Below are positions 30,664 through 40,938 of a stretch of DNA of 64,000 nucleotides, piece after piece. The notes beneath the pieces were generated by a model. The model saw only the letters and a list, made by a program, of their open reading frames with translations, did no database searches and was not told the origin of the DNA. The stretch is from Vandiemenella viatica. Lineage: Eukaryota > Arthropoda > Insecta > Orthoptera > Morabidae. The position numbers were made by a program, and so were the translations under genes. Every line of letters starts with the position of its first letter. Position 1 is the stretch's first letter. The stretch spans positions 13,958,924-14,022,923 of the forward strand of contig JARYHS010008074.1 in the NCBI GenBank assembly GCA_031002005.1, read 5' to 3'.

Positions 30664-30972
30664 TACTGGAGATCGCGATTCCGACAGGAGTTGTCATCAT
30701 AATACTGTAGTGGTCAAACGCAAGTCTCCACTATAAATTCTTCCCTAAGTACATTTAACGGTTTCATACTGGTCCAGGCTGTATTACAACATAATTTGTG
30801 CTTGAAAATAATGGTCCAGGCTGTATTACAACATAATTTGTGCTTGAAAATAATGGTCCAGGCTGTATTACAACGGAATTACTGCTTAATAATAATACGT
30901 CTTGCGACTGACTACAACAGTATTCCAACGATATTACTATATGTTGTTGTAGCGGAATCGCGATCTCCAGTA
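30664..30972 (-). repeat. MITE-like module, copy 2 (inverted)
   Basis: This module has the same 20-bp ends as 29371-29637 but the opposite orientation. It is 42 bases longer, which equals one additional tandem unit (GGTCCAGGCTGTATTACAAC and following). Confidence 0.75.
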
Positions 30973-31216
30973 GACCCAAATTCTTTATTTTCGATTTGTC
31001 TCGTCCAGTTACATTCGAATTCGTCATCAAATTTGGCTATGGCGAAGATTTTTCTTCTGGTCTAAGCCGCATTTCAACTTAACCACGTCAATTTTGAGAT
31101 ACAAAATCTCGAGAACTAAGTGAGAGATCAAAAAAATTATTCTTTAATTTCAATTTGTCTCGTCAAGTTACATAAGAATCCATCATCAAATTGCGGCGTC
31201 ACGGCGTAGAATCCCC

Positions 31217-33083
31217 AAGGTAACTACAGAATCAATTGAACACTATACCATTTAGACTATTATAAATGTATGATGAAAAAGAGTCATTATTAGTAGCAAT
31301 AAAGCTTCAAAAAATATTTATGAATGTGTGCAGTACTTACAATAAAATCAACCATTTTTCTTGCATCCTATCATATAATTGTCTAGTTATTTCGGGACTG
31401 TAGATGGGGACATAGTTAAATATTTTCTTTTCGCACAACATCAATGATTATCATTAGTATTTAATGACAAATTAGTGGCACACAATGTTACTGTTCTTAT
31501 TGATCAGCACTTCTCTCTTTGAGGAAAATGTATGTAATTTGAAATCTTACTAAACAGTGGCAAGATTATGAAATTTCACAAAAATCTGTGCTGCTGTTCA
31601 GTAAATTACCTTAAATGGAATGACTTAATAATTTTCATATATATTGCGATTTATGTGTAGCTGAAAATTTTACAGCAAGTAAAATATCAGTGTTTCGTTT
31701 AATGATGATTTTGATTATAATACTATCTCTGATGATTACTGTGGTGTCTCCCTCAGATAACTACATAGTGTAAAGCAGGTATTTACTCCGTGACTAATAA
31801 TGTCAGATACTAATGCTAAAGCTGACATATTACAATTAAAAGTGTTAACATCATATTCACTTTCAGAAACTATTTTTTTAAATGAATAAAATTTTAATTA
31901 TCACAGTTAAATTCAGATTTAATAGTTTGCTGTTAATTATAAGATTAAAGAAACTAGGCAAAAAAACATCCAAGGAGCGACAATGAAATTTCTTAGAAGT
32001 ATACTGGAAGGACCATCTAAGGAAAACTAAAGCTTTATAATGAACAAAATTATTGACTCATTATGTTTTGTTTAACTAAAAGTAAATGCGACGCGCAAGC
32101 AGAAATCTTCGGCTGGTGGACTGGCTGATTCCAGCCGTCTCGACTATTCATGTGAAGCCTATCTTAAATAATATCGCCAGTGGACAAGGGTAGTTTCACA
32201 CAATAACCGTACCTACCAATTCATTCAGTGCAGTCCACGCTAGAAGCATAACAGAGTGGAGGTTGGCTGTGGTCGCAAGTGTTCGGAGTAGGGGCGATAG
32301 TAGCCAAGTTTTTGCGCGTATAAGAAACGATTGGAGGACATGATCCTGGCGGTAATTTGCATGTACACATTAGGACCAGGCTCCAAATAACTGAAGCCAA
32401 TGACATTGTTTCTTTCTCTCTGTTTTCTGGAGAGAAGCGTGGAGGGAGTCTTGCGGTGGCTGGAACGGTGGGAGGTTGAGGTTGACGTTGCGGTGAGGCA
32501 CTGGCGCCTTTCCCAGGTGATTCTGTAGAGTACTTTTCGAAGTAGTGAGTGGGTTAGCAACAACGCCAGAGAGCCTGGGGTTTCTTGTCTGTGGTGCCGA
32601 CACGTACCGTGAGTCGCCGTGTCAAAGCAAAGCGTTGACGGCTTGATGTGTTTCGTTTATGTCTATATTTCTACGTCGCTCATTAATAGTGCAGCGACCT
32701 GATCGGTCTACTGTGTGAGGTGCAATTGTGGACCATTGGTGACGTTGATCACTTCGCTAGCAGTAGTGAAGAAATCGTTACATCAAACAGTAATATACGA
32801 GTGTAATATTTCGATTGGATTGCTTCAATTTCGATCGAACTGAACATGCTTAGGCAGGTCATCTTGTGTAGATAAGAACTATCCTCAGTGGCTCTGCCCT
32901 TTATTTTAGTGTAGTAAATCTGAGAATATTTGCAAGTTTTATGTATTTTTTCACGATTTCAGATAAGATTTATGTTTTTGTTTTAAAACGTAATTTTTCA
33001 GATGAAAAGGTTAAATATATATTAAGTTGTGAAATATGAAAATTATATTTTTCGATTTAAACAAAAAAATAACAATCAAATAG

Positions 33084-33120
<37 letters not shown>

Positions 33121-33599
33121 ATTTCAGCTTGGAATAGGATTCTGAAAGAAAAGACAAAATAGAAGAGTGAAGACAGCACACTAAGAATGTATGATCATGC
33201 ACAGAGAACAAAAAGAGTATTTTTTCTATTGGTAAGGAAGGGACTGGAGCAATAGAAAAGAAATAAATCTATGAATGTGTGAAGTAAAGAAAGGAAGAAA
33301 GTAGAAGTATATATAGGTTGGAGATGTAGGGAGAGAAATGGAGTAACTAGCACTGGAAGTTAGAAATACTTTATACAATACATCATCATGAAGTTATAAA
33401 AAGGGTAGAGAACAAGAATAATTTTAAATTGAATCAGGTTTACTGAATACTAGTTTTTAAAAAGCTGCTACTAGTTTCACCTGAAAAAAATGCTTTAGTC
33501 AAAACTTTCATTAACCTTAATAAAAATAATAATTAATTAATTGCGATGGAGCGTGTGCTCCCATGGCAATCACCCTATACACCCATCCTTCTCCCTTCC
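31217..33599. other. unassigned segment
   Basis: The first 870 bases are AT-rich without recognisable features. Positions 32090-32660 are richer in G and C and carry a minus-strand frame of 107 codons (32240-32563) that resembles nothing I know. A splice-donor-like GTGAGT lies at 32611. A run of 31 T occupies 33087-33117, flanked by complementary AAATAGC and GCTATTT. A purine-rich stretch follows to about 33330. I see no gene that I can support. Confidence 0.5.
33087..33117. repeat. poly(T) tract
   Basis: Thirty-one T residues in a row. It could be the tail of an inverted retroposed sequence, but no body was recognised on either side. Confidence 0.8.
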
Positions 33600-33776
33600 T
33601 TCCGGAGCTTTTTGGCAGGGAAACGTCAGCTGCATGGTGAATCACTTCTGTGAAGTTATTCACCATCTGTTGTATACTGTCACGGGGCTGCAGTACAACA
33701 GAGCGGCGGAAGAGCTGCCAATCCGCATTACTGACGTTCTACTTGCGTCGGGTGTTTCTCCCTCCTCGCTCGACGG
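33600..33776 (-). mobile_element. I-like LINE fragment
   Basis: These 177 bases match the ORF2 linker just after the endonuclease (compare 6467-6650), including TTCCGGAGC, GGAAACGTCAGCTGCA and GAGCTGCCAATC. Both ends stop in unrelated sequence. It is the smallest relic of the family in the window. Confidence 0.8.
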
Positions 33777-33786
33777 CTAGATACAG

Positions 33787-34462
33787 AGGCCGCCACACAC
33801 GAATTGTTTTTGGCGTTGCACTAATTCGCTATTAATACTGATTTTTTTAAAAATCTCTGTGTACAAGAATGAAAGGACTAGGGTGAAAACGACGAACAGA
33901 TGAAATTCTATGAATTTATTAGCCGTTCTAAAATAACTATTGGGTTTAATCTATAGATATAATAAAACTATAAACAGAAAAGTCTGCAAATATGAGATAT
34001 TCTTTAAAAAATGAGATCGGGTACTATTAACGCGTTACAGGAAAGAAATGAGCTGTATTTTTTTAAATTTGTGTCTGTCTGAAAATTATGAACAGGATTA
34101 AAAATATATATATATTTGTCATAATTTGAACGGGTTTCGCTTAGTGTACAGTCCGTGGTCCCCGCGTATAAAATAAGGCAAGTTTCATTTTGATGTGAAG
34201 TCGGAAAGCTGAGATATTTAAGAAAAAAGTGTCTGCAAATTAGTACCTACATTTCGTTGCACGGGTTATCCCACTCCAGTCGTGGTGGGGATAGTCTACC
34301 AGACCCTCGGCTACCTGGCTCGGCGCGGTGGATTTTGGACTCGGCAAAAATCCAGCAGGGCCTGCCGAGCCACGTCAGTCCGTCCGAGCTCTCCCACACA
34401 CGATGAGTTTTGGATCGGCGCGAGGACATTTGGCCTGTTGGCTCTTCCGTGTGTGGCGGCCT
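33787..34462. mobile_element. candidate non-autonomous DNA transposon (MITE)
   Basis: AGGCCGCCACACACG (33787) and its perfect reverse complement (ending 34462) bound 676 bases with no coding frame. Another CCCACACACGA occurs inside near 34399. The right half holds a self-complementary block (34318-34372) with GGCTCGGC against GCCGAGCC and TGGATTTT against AAAAATCCA. I found no convincing target-site duplication, so the superfamily is open. Confidence 0.45.
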
Positions 34463-34649
34463 TAACAAGTTTTTCAGGTGGTGCGAAATCTCATTGTAGC
34501 GCCTCAAATGTGCAATCGCTTATTCGCGATTAAGGTGGCCAATAGACATATTGAGGATATCATACATTTTTTACATCCTATTAAAATTATAAATGTAAAA
34601 GTTTGTTTTCTTGGATATTTGTTACTGTTTCACGTCGAAACAGCTGGGT

Positions 34650-36556
34650 AGCTTAGGATAAAATTTGGAATAATATATGAAAGTAAAACCTGAAAAAAAC
34701 CTAATTGAATATGCTGAACTGTGCAAGACCATTAGAAAAGAAATAACAGCTGACATCAAGAAATATAACGAAAACCTGGTCAAATCAGTTATAGAGAACA
34801 AGAAAGGCTATAAGAAAGCAAAACAAAGATTAATGATAGGAAAGAAACAAATAATAGCTTTAGATGATGATAATGAGCGTATTATAGACAAAACGGCAGT
34901 ATTGGTTCATATCAGGAACTTCTATCAGTCCTTATACAGCAAGCAAGATGAAAATCCTTTAATGACATCAAGCCCAGACTCACCATTTCCTGAAGTCCTC
35001 CCATATGAAGTTAGAAGGGCAGTGAACGAAATGAAAAAAGGATCAGCTAGTGGTTATGACGGCCTGTCTATTGACGTACTCCAATTGACTGGAGAAGAAA
35101 CTTACAGACACCTAGCTAAGGTGTTTTCACAATGCCTCGAAGAGAGAAATATCCCATCCAGCTGGAACAAAGCAATGATTGTGTTGCTATACAAAAAGGG
35201 CAGTCGTTACAATATTAAAAACTACCGCCCCATCAGCCTTCTTCCTGTCATATACAAAGTGTTTACAAAGGTCAGCAATAACCGCATCAGTTCCACCTTG
35301 GACACAGCGCAACCAATTGAACAGGCTGGTTTTAGGTCAGGATTCAGCACAGTAGATCACATCCAAGTCATCAACGAAGTAATAAGTCGAGCAAATGAAT
35401 ACCAGATGCCCCTCTGTTTGGCCTTTATCGATTTTGAAAAAGCTTTTGATTCAGTCCATCACTCTGCAATCATGCAAGCCCTTTTAGAACAAGGAGTGAA
35501 TCCCGGCTATATTGAATTACTGTACAACATCTACACCACTTCCACTGCTTTTGTCAACATCGCTGAAGTCACCAAAGAGTTCCCAGTAGAAAGAGGGGTA
35601 AAACAAGGAGACTCTATATCCCCCAAGCTATTCACATCAGTCCTAGAGTTGGCAATGTCAAAAATCCAATGGCAAAACCGAGGTTTGAGAATAAATGGAA
35701 GAAATCTCAACAACTTAAGATTCGCTGATGATATAGTTTTACTCTCAAACAGTCTGGAAGAGCTCAAAGAACTGATAAATGAACTAGAGACAGCGTGCAG
35801 TGAAGTGGGCCTTAAAATAAATATATCAAAAAGCAAAATCATGCAAAACAAATGGGCAGAAAAAGATAAAGACAAGGCGGACATGAAAGATTCTGGTATT
35901 GAGTTCGTAGATCAGTACATCTATCTTGGCCAACTGATCAATATGAATGGTGACTCAAAGCCTGAGATCTACAGACGGATAAAGCTGGGCTGGAGAGCAT
36001 ATGGAAGAAATTCCATAGTTTTTAAATCGAACATGCCAATACATCTTAAAAAACAGGTATTTGAACAATGTGTATTACCGGTCCTCACATATGCCTGCCA
36101 GACTTGGACCCTAAATAGTCACACGAAGCAAAAACTGAGAACTGCCCAGCGAAGTATGGAAAGAGCAATGCTAGGGTTTACAAGAAGAGACAGGAAAAGG
36201 GCTGTGCACATACGTTCAATAACTAAAGTAACAGACATCTTAAAAAGAGTCATGACCCAAAAATGGCAATGGGCCGGTCATGTTGCTCGCAAAAGAGATG
36301 AAAGATGGACTACGGTAGTGCTGGACTGGATACCGAGAATCCTGAAAAGAGCAAGAGGAAGACCCCCGGATCGCTGGGATAAGGATATACGTCGAGTTAC
36401 AGGCGTGAACTGGAAGAGGGCGGCTCAGGATCGATCGGCCTGGAAAGAACTACAGCAACACTATGTAGAATTAAATTCTAATATATAGCTCATTAGGCTT
36501 AAAGAGGCTACATCCTGAAAAAAGGATCGATATAGCTGCAACAATAACAATAATTT
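34650..36556 (+). mobile_element. RTE-clade LINE, 5'-truncated
   Basis: The element lacks its endonuclease and starts a little upstream of the ORF at 34677. After the stop at 36488 there is a very short 3' UTR, ending in AACAATAACAATAATT. Short 3' UTRs with simple-repeat ends are characteristic of RTE elements. The 5' boundary is approximate. Confidence 0.8.
34677..36488 (+). CDS. RTE-type reverse transcriptase (endonuclease missing)
   Basis: This is the longest unbroken plus-strand frame, 603 codons from an ATG. Residues 1-115 are the linker that normally follows the endonuclease. The RT spans about residues 120-460, with KNYRPISLLPVIYKVF, LAFIDFEKAFDSVHH (motif A), GVKQGDSISPKLF (motif B) and LRFADDIVLLS (motif C). 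The C-terminal region has LPVLTYACQTWTL, WQWAGHVARKRDERWT and GRPPDRWDKDIRRVTGVNWK, a signature of RTE and BovB-type ORFs. All motifs look intact, so the copy may be recent, but without an endonuclease it is unlikely to move on its own. Confidence 0.9.
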   Translation: MKVKPEKNLIEYAELCKTIRKEITADIKKYNENLVKSVIENKKGYKKAKQRLMIGKKQIIALDDDNERIIDKTAVLVHIRNFYQSLYSKQDENPLMTSSPDSPFPEVLPYEVRRAVNEMKKGSASGYDGLSIDVLQLTGEETYRHLAKVFSQCLEERNIPSSWNKAMIVLLYKKGSRYNIKNYRPISLLPVIYKVFTKVSNNRISSTLDTAQPIEQAGFRSGFSTVDHIQVINEVISRANEYQMPLCLAFIDFEKAFDSVHHSAIMQALLEQGVNPGYIELLYNIYTTSTAFVNIAEVTKEFPVERGVKQGDSISPKLFTSVLELAMSKIQWQNRGLRINGRNLNNLRFADDIVLLSNSLEELKELINELETACSEVGLKINISKSKIMQNKWAEKDKDKADMKDSGIEFVDQYIYLGQLINMNGDSKPEIYRRIKLGWRAYGRNSIVFKSNMPIHLKKQVFEQCVLPVLTYACQTWTLNSHTKQKLRTAQRSMERAMLGFTRRDRKRAVHIRSITKVTDILKRVMTQKWQWAGHVARKRDERWTTVVLDWIPRILKRARGRPPDRWDKDIRRVTGVNWKRAAQDRSAWKELQQHYVELNSNI

Positions 36557-36673
36557 CCTATCTACTTTTACCCAGATGTAAAAATTAGTTTCCGCGGATT
36601 TCAATTTCGAATACGTATATGAATGCGTTATGAATTCCAATTGAGCAAAGCCGAGTTCAGAAAACAGTCTTTA

Positions 36674-37893
36674 CGAGGGTGGTCTGAAAATTTCCGACCT
36701 AACAAAGATACAAGACTTTCCCCCCCCCCCCCCCCCCCCTTGTAACTCTACACACTTCTCCCAGCGATGCTCCCGTCTCTGTAACCCGTCCAAATAATAC
36801 TCGGCGTTTTTCTCGGCAAAATAATTGTTCACGAAGGTGATTGCCTCTTCATTTGACGAAAATCTCTGTCCTCCGAACGCAATATTTAGATGAGGGAACA
36901 AAAAGAAGTCGCTTGGGGCTAGATCTGGTGAGTAAGGCGGATGGTCAAGCAGTTCAAACTATAATTCGCGAATTTTCGTCATGGCAACCGCTGAGGTTTT
37001 TCTGCAAATGTGGCTGCTTTTCCGCAAGATCTGCCTTCAGATTGTCAAGTAATGATGCGTAGTATGCTCCTGTAATGGTTTTTCCTTTTTGAAAGTAATC
37101 GATTAAAATAACTCCATGACTATCCAAAAAACAGTCGCCAGCACTATCCCAGCCGAAAAACCAGTTTTTGCTTTTTTTTTGAGCCGGTTCCCCCTTTGAC
37201 TGTATTTTTGTTTAGGGCGTATAATGGTGTATCCAAGTTTCATCTGCAGTAATTAATCGGCGCCAAAATTCGGGTTTATTACGCCTAAACTGCGCCAGCA
37301 GAGCGCTGGAAATGTTCATTCGAACACGTTTTTGGTCTAATGTGAGCACAAGCGGCACCCAACGCGCGGACAGCTTCCTCATACCTAAATTTTTATTTAA
37401 TATGTAACAAACACGTTCTTTTGAAATGTTAATAACCTCTGCTATCTCTCTCACTTTAATTCGGCGGTCGTCTAGCACCAACTGGTGACCTTTGGCGATG
37501 TTTTCTTCGGTAGTTGCAGTTTTTTGACGTCCTGAACGTTCATCGTCTCCCAAGCTCTTACGGCCACGTTTAAATTCTGCTGCCCAAAATTTCACTGTGG
37601 TAAGTAATGGTGCAGAGTCCCCATACACAGAATCCAACTCATCTTTGATTTGCGTAGGCGTATTGCCTTTCAAAAACAAATATTTAATGACAGCTCGATA
37701 CTCGATTTTGTCCATTTTCACAAAAACACTCACATCAACTCACTCAAACGACTGTTACATAACAACTGCACGTCCAAAATGGCTGAAACTTTGATGAGTA
37801 ACTGTCAACAGATAAACAACGAAATTCACTAGCCTTTATTTACGAGTGCTGCCATCTTCACGTTGAGGTCGGAAACTTTTCAGACCACCCTGA
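36674..37893 (-). mobile_element. mariner transposon 2
   Basis: The ends read CGAGGGTGGTCTGAAAA on the left and TCAGGGTGGTCTGAAAA on the right (reverse complement), both followed by TTTCCGACCT with a one-base difference. TA flanks both sides (36672-36673, 37894-37895). The length of 1220 bases is usual for mariner. Confidence 0.92.
36700..37715 (-). pseudogene. mariner 2 transposase, frameshifted
   Basis: From the ATG at 37715 (MDKIEYRAVIKYLFLKGNTP) the frame runs through the paired-type DNA-binding domain to the first catalytic Asp (RLITADETWIHHYTP). It stops at a TAA near 37212. Later pieces in other frames read FGWDSAGDCF, VILIDYFQKGKTITGAYYA and a changed HDEN for HDN, then 36740-36901 (IAFGGQRFSSNEEAITFVNN, LQRREHRWEKCVEL). 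A pure C run at 36721-36739 encodes a glycine string at the extreme C-terminus. The general sequence resembles irritans-type mariners. Confidence 0.88.
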
Positions 37894-37898
37894 TATTA

Positions 37899-39440
37899 TT
37901 AATAATAACTCATTGCCAGACATAAAAACAATAAGGCACCCGGAGAAGACTCCATAACTGCACAACTATGGAAATATGCCTCTGAAGAATCAATAGAAAT
38001 CTTGCAAAAGCAAATAGAAGAAATTTGGAACGAGAAATTGTACCCGAAGATTGGAAAATAAATATCATTGATCCACCCGTTGTACAGAAAAAGGCAGTAG
38101 GAAGATTGATAACAACTACAGTGGAATTTCCTTGCATCTGGTAACCTAAAAAATTCTCTCACTTGCCATCCTGGAGAGATTAGAATCCCAAGTTGGGCAC
38201 CAAATAGGCGAATACCAAAGGGGCATCAGCAAAAGTCACTCAACAGCGGCATACATTTATAATCTCAAGACCACCGTCAGATACTGTACGCTCAGGTCAA
38301 AGCAATGTGTGTCAGTGTTTATGAACTTAAAGGAAGCTTACGACTTGATAGACTAGGAAGTGCTATTGAACATCCTTAATGAACTTGGAGTTGACCTAAA
38401 ACCATTGACTGTAATTAGGACCACACTGACAAACACAAAATGAAAGTTAAGTATTTAGTATGCCTGTCGGATTCTTTTCGGTCACAAATGACGTCAGGCA
38501 AGGTGACGGTCTGTCTCCACTACTTTTTAACTGTGTTCTCGAAAAGGGCATTCGGACCTGGCAAGCGAAATTGAAAGAAGTTTACTACAACCCATTCCTT
38601 TCAGATGACTTAGAAACTGTTAGGATCCAAAGTGATTTGCTGAAGGAAATTACTGATCAAACCGGATTACAGATATCTTTTGCATAAACGGAGTTAATTA
38701 CTAACATTAAAGAACTTCAAACCAAAAACGGAGAGATTAATCGAGTGGAAAATTTAAGTATCTGGGTGAGATCATTATGAAAAATGGATTGGACAAATAA
38801 ACTATTCGGGAAAGGATTCGAAAACTGGAAATAGCCTAGCAAACTTCGCGAGAGGTCTACAACAAAAAAATGTCTTTCACAAAATACAGATACGTCATTA
38901 TGAAACCAATAGTTTTGCATGCATCCGAAACCTTGTTCCCGAATGCCGATGACTCTTGGGAGTATTGGAGAAAAATTATTATAGGAATTCTGGGTTCCAA
39001 CTTCAATAATGGCGTCCATCAAAAGAGATCCAACAAAGAAGTCTACTGCAAAATATAGAAAATCACCGAAACAATCCGCATAAAACGGGCACGACTCTGT
39101 GGCCACCTCAAACGAATGGAGGAGAACAGACTAACAAAAAAATATCTATAATTTATTTGATTCAAAACCCAAGTGAATTGCTCTGGTTCGTAAATATTAA
39201 AGAAGACCTTCATTTGATGGGACTAGAACCAGAAGATGTTTTCAATGGAGATTTTTTTCGGAAGAAGTTGATGACTAATTGAACAAGCCGACACGAACAC
39301 ATCAAAAGAAGACGCGTTACACCCTGGACAGAGGAGCGCAAACAGGCGCACTTAAAACGAATGAAGGAGTGAAGAAGATGAAACTCGCTGCCAAATGTGC
39401 AAAGGCTTTAACGTGGTCCTAGTTGGCCTTAGCGAATATG
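37899..39440 (+). pseudogene. decayed LINE reverse transcriptase
   Basis: Pieces in all three frames give NNKAPGEDSI, LQKQIEEIWNEKLYPEDWKI, FMNLKEAYDLID (motif A with FMNL), VRQGDGLSPLLFNCVLEK (motif B), SGKFKYLGEIIMKNG, then FTKYRYVIMKPIVLHASET and RIKRARLCGHLKRMEENRLT. The end, KLAAKCAKALTWS, and a 3' UTR with GTGGTCCTAGTTGGCC are familiar from a widespread arthropod LINE group that I cannot name with certainty. Motif C is deleted around 38600. More than ten stops and frameshifts indicate considerable age. Confidence 0.75.
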
Positions 39441-39599
39441 TATATAATAACTCAAACTTCAGAAAGAGTAGTATAGGATAGCAATGGTATGAATGAGAAA
39501 CAACAACTGTAAAAAAGAACATTAAATGTTTAAAAAGGTTTATTTACGCTACTATGGGGTACTAAATGATCACATCACGTGTACGTCAAATTTACATAG

Positions 39600-40938
39600 T
39601 TTTTAGTAAAAATGTTTAAAACAAACAAATGAGGAAATAAAATCTCAACTAAAAGGCCTAGATTGCCAACTTTCTCGTTTTTGCCCTTTGGAAATAATAT
39701 TTTCTATAGATAAAATTGCAAGATCTAAAAGTCTTTCTTGAGTCTGAGTTTACCGTAAATAAGTTTTGATAAGTTTTAATTTACGAAAATTTAGTTCTCC
39801 TCCAGCGACAGTTACGTCAGCAGATTCGGAAATATATCCTGCCAACTATTTTGTTTGATAAATTAATCTTTAATTGCTTCTGCTGAATCAAGCTCCATCA
39901 ACAATAGTAGCAGTTAGAAAGTTCCTCAGCCAATTCATAATCCGTTTTGTCACATTTTCTCCATTAGTTAAAACTAATTTCTAAATCTGCATAGGATTAT
40001 TCCAATTATTACAATTCAGGAATTGTTTTGATAATGTGTAAGTACGACACTGTATCATTAAATTTAGACAGTTGTGAAAATGGAGTGACCAACGCGTTCT
40101 CAAATGTACCGGTTACATGTTAAAACACGTTCATTGTAAACAATTCTCTGGGATCTGTTGCTACCTCATCTACGGCCTCATAATCAAAAAAAAAAAAAAA
40201 AAAAAATCTCATTTTTTTCTTTGGGATCTGACTGGCTTAATAAAAGGATATGTCCCAGTCTGAGAACCAATTTCTCTAGTTGTTATCAGAGCAGAGGAAT
40301 AACCCCGGTACTCTTTCAAATTCCGAGCTCTATCCCAGCGATTGTGAAGCGTTTCATGACTCCACTTTCATCCTGGATAGCCTTGCTTACAATATTTACT
40401 TGGAACAATGTATTATTCCAAGTTCCCATTGTAACTATGAACTCAAATTGCTCCTTGATCTGGCGACTAGGGGACACGGCCTCTGTTGCTGCAAGTGAAA
40501 AATTCGTTTCCAGAAGGACGACACGAACTGAAGGATTGTGATAACGAACTGCAGCGTGGCTAGAAACTCTATTCTCGAATGAGTTTCGCAATTTATTTAT
40601 TTTGATTTTTTACTATTATTATTTTGCGATAGTCCTAAGTTCTTGCCTACCACTTCCCATCGTTTTTATAATCTTGAGAATGGAAACACTATTCTTTAAA
40701 GAAATTCGAACAAGGAAACCGATCTAAATGATGTTTTGGAGGCACCTGCTATTACCAAATTTAATGACAGCTAAATTGATTAAAAATGCTTGGGAAGATA
40801 TTGGTTCAAAATTCTGCTATGGTCTCCTTTGTTTACTCCTATCATGTTGGATCCACTGTCATATCTTTGGCCTCGACAATCGTTCATATCCAAATCGACC
40901 TTTTTGCAAAGTGTCATTAAGATACAGGCCAGTGAGTC
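39600..40938 (-). pseudogene. hAT-superfamily (ZMYM1-like) transposase remnant
   Basis: On the minus strand, 40780-40938 reads DLDMNDCRGQRYDSGSNMIG and KGDHSRILNQ, matching the RGQGYDNGSNM motif of ZMYM1-like hAT transposases. Positions 40316-40591 read FENRVSSHAAVRYHNPSVRV and EQFEFIVTMGTWNNTLFQVN, the following region of the same family. Near 39680-39740, DLAILSIENIIS is a likely part of the C-terminal dimerisation domain. Stops, frameshifts and a run of 21 A (40187-40207) break the frame. The N-terminal half is missing because the LTR element begins at 40939. Confidence 0.7.

Larger units (their letters stand above)
28898..31216. repeat. foldback-type composite inverted repeat
   Basis: The locus begins GGGGATTCTA (28898) and ends TAGAATCCCC (31216). 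Both arms contain tandem units with the core GATATCTCGCTTGGTTCTCG and the segment AACTCGACGAGACAAAT. I count units near 28925, 29091 and 29645 on the plus strand, an inverted one near 29872, a plus one near 30545, and inverted ones near 30985 and 31130. Two inverted MITE-like modules and a LINE tail sit inside. The architecture resembles foldback elements with long, internally repetitive arms. No transposase frame was found. Confidence 0.65.

Noticed and set aside
32240..32563. Minus-strand frame of 107 codons as a host gene
   Set aside because: No recognisable domain, no supporting start context or neighbouring exons, and the length is within chance for a GC-richer stretch.
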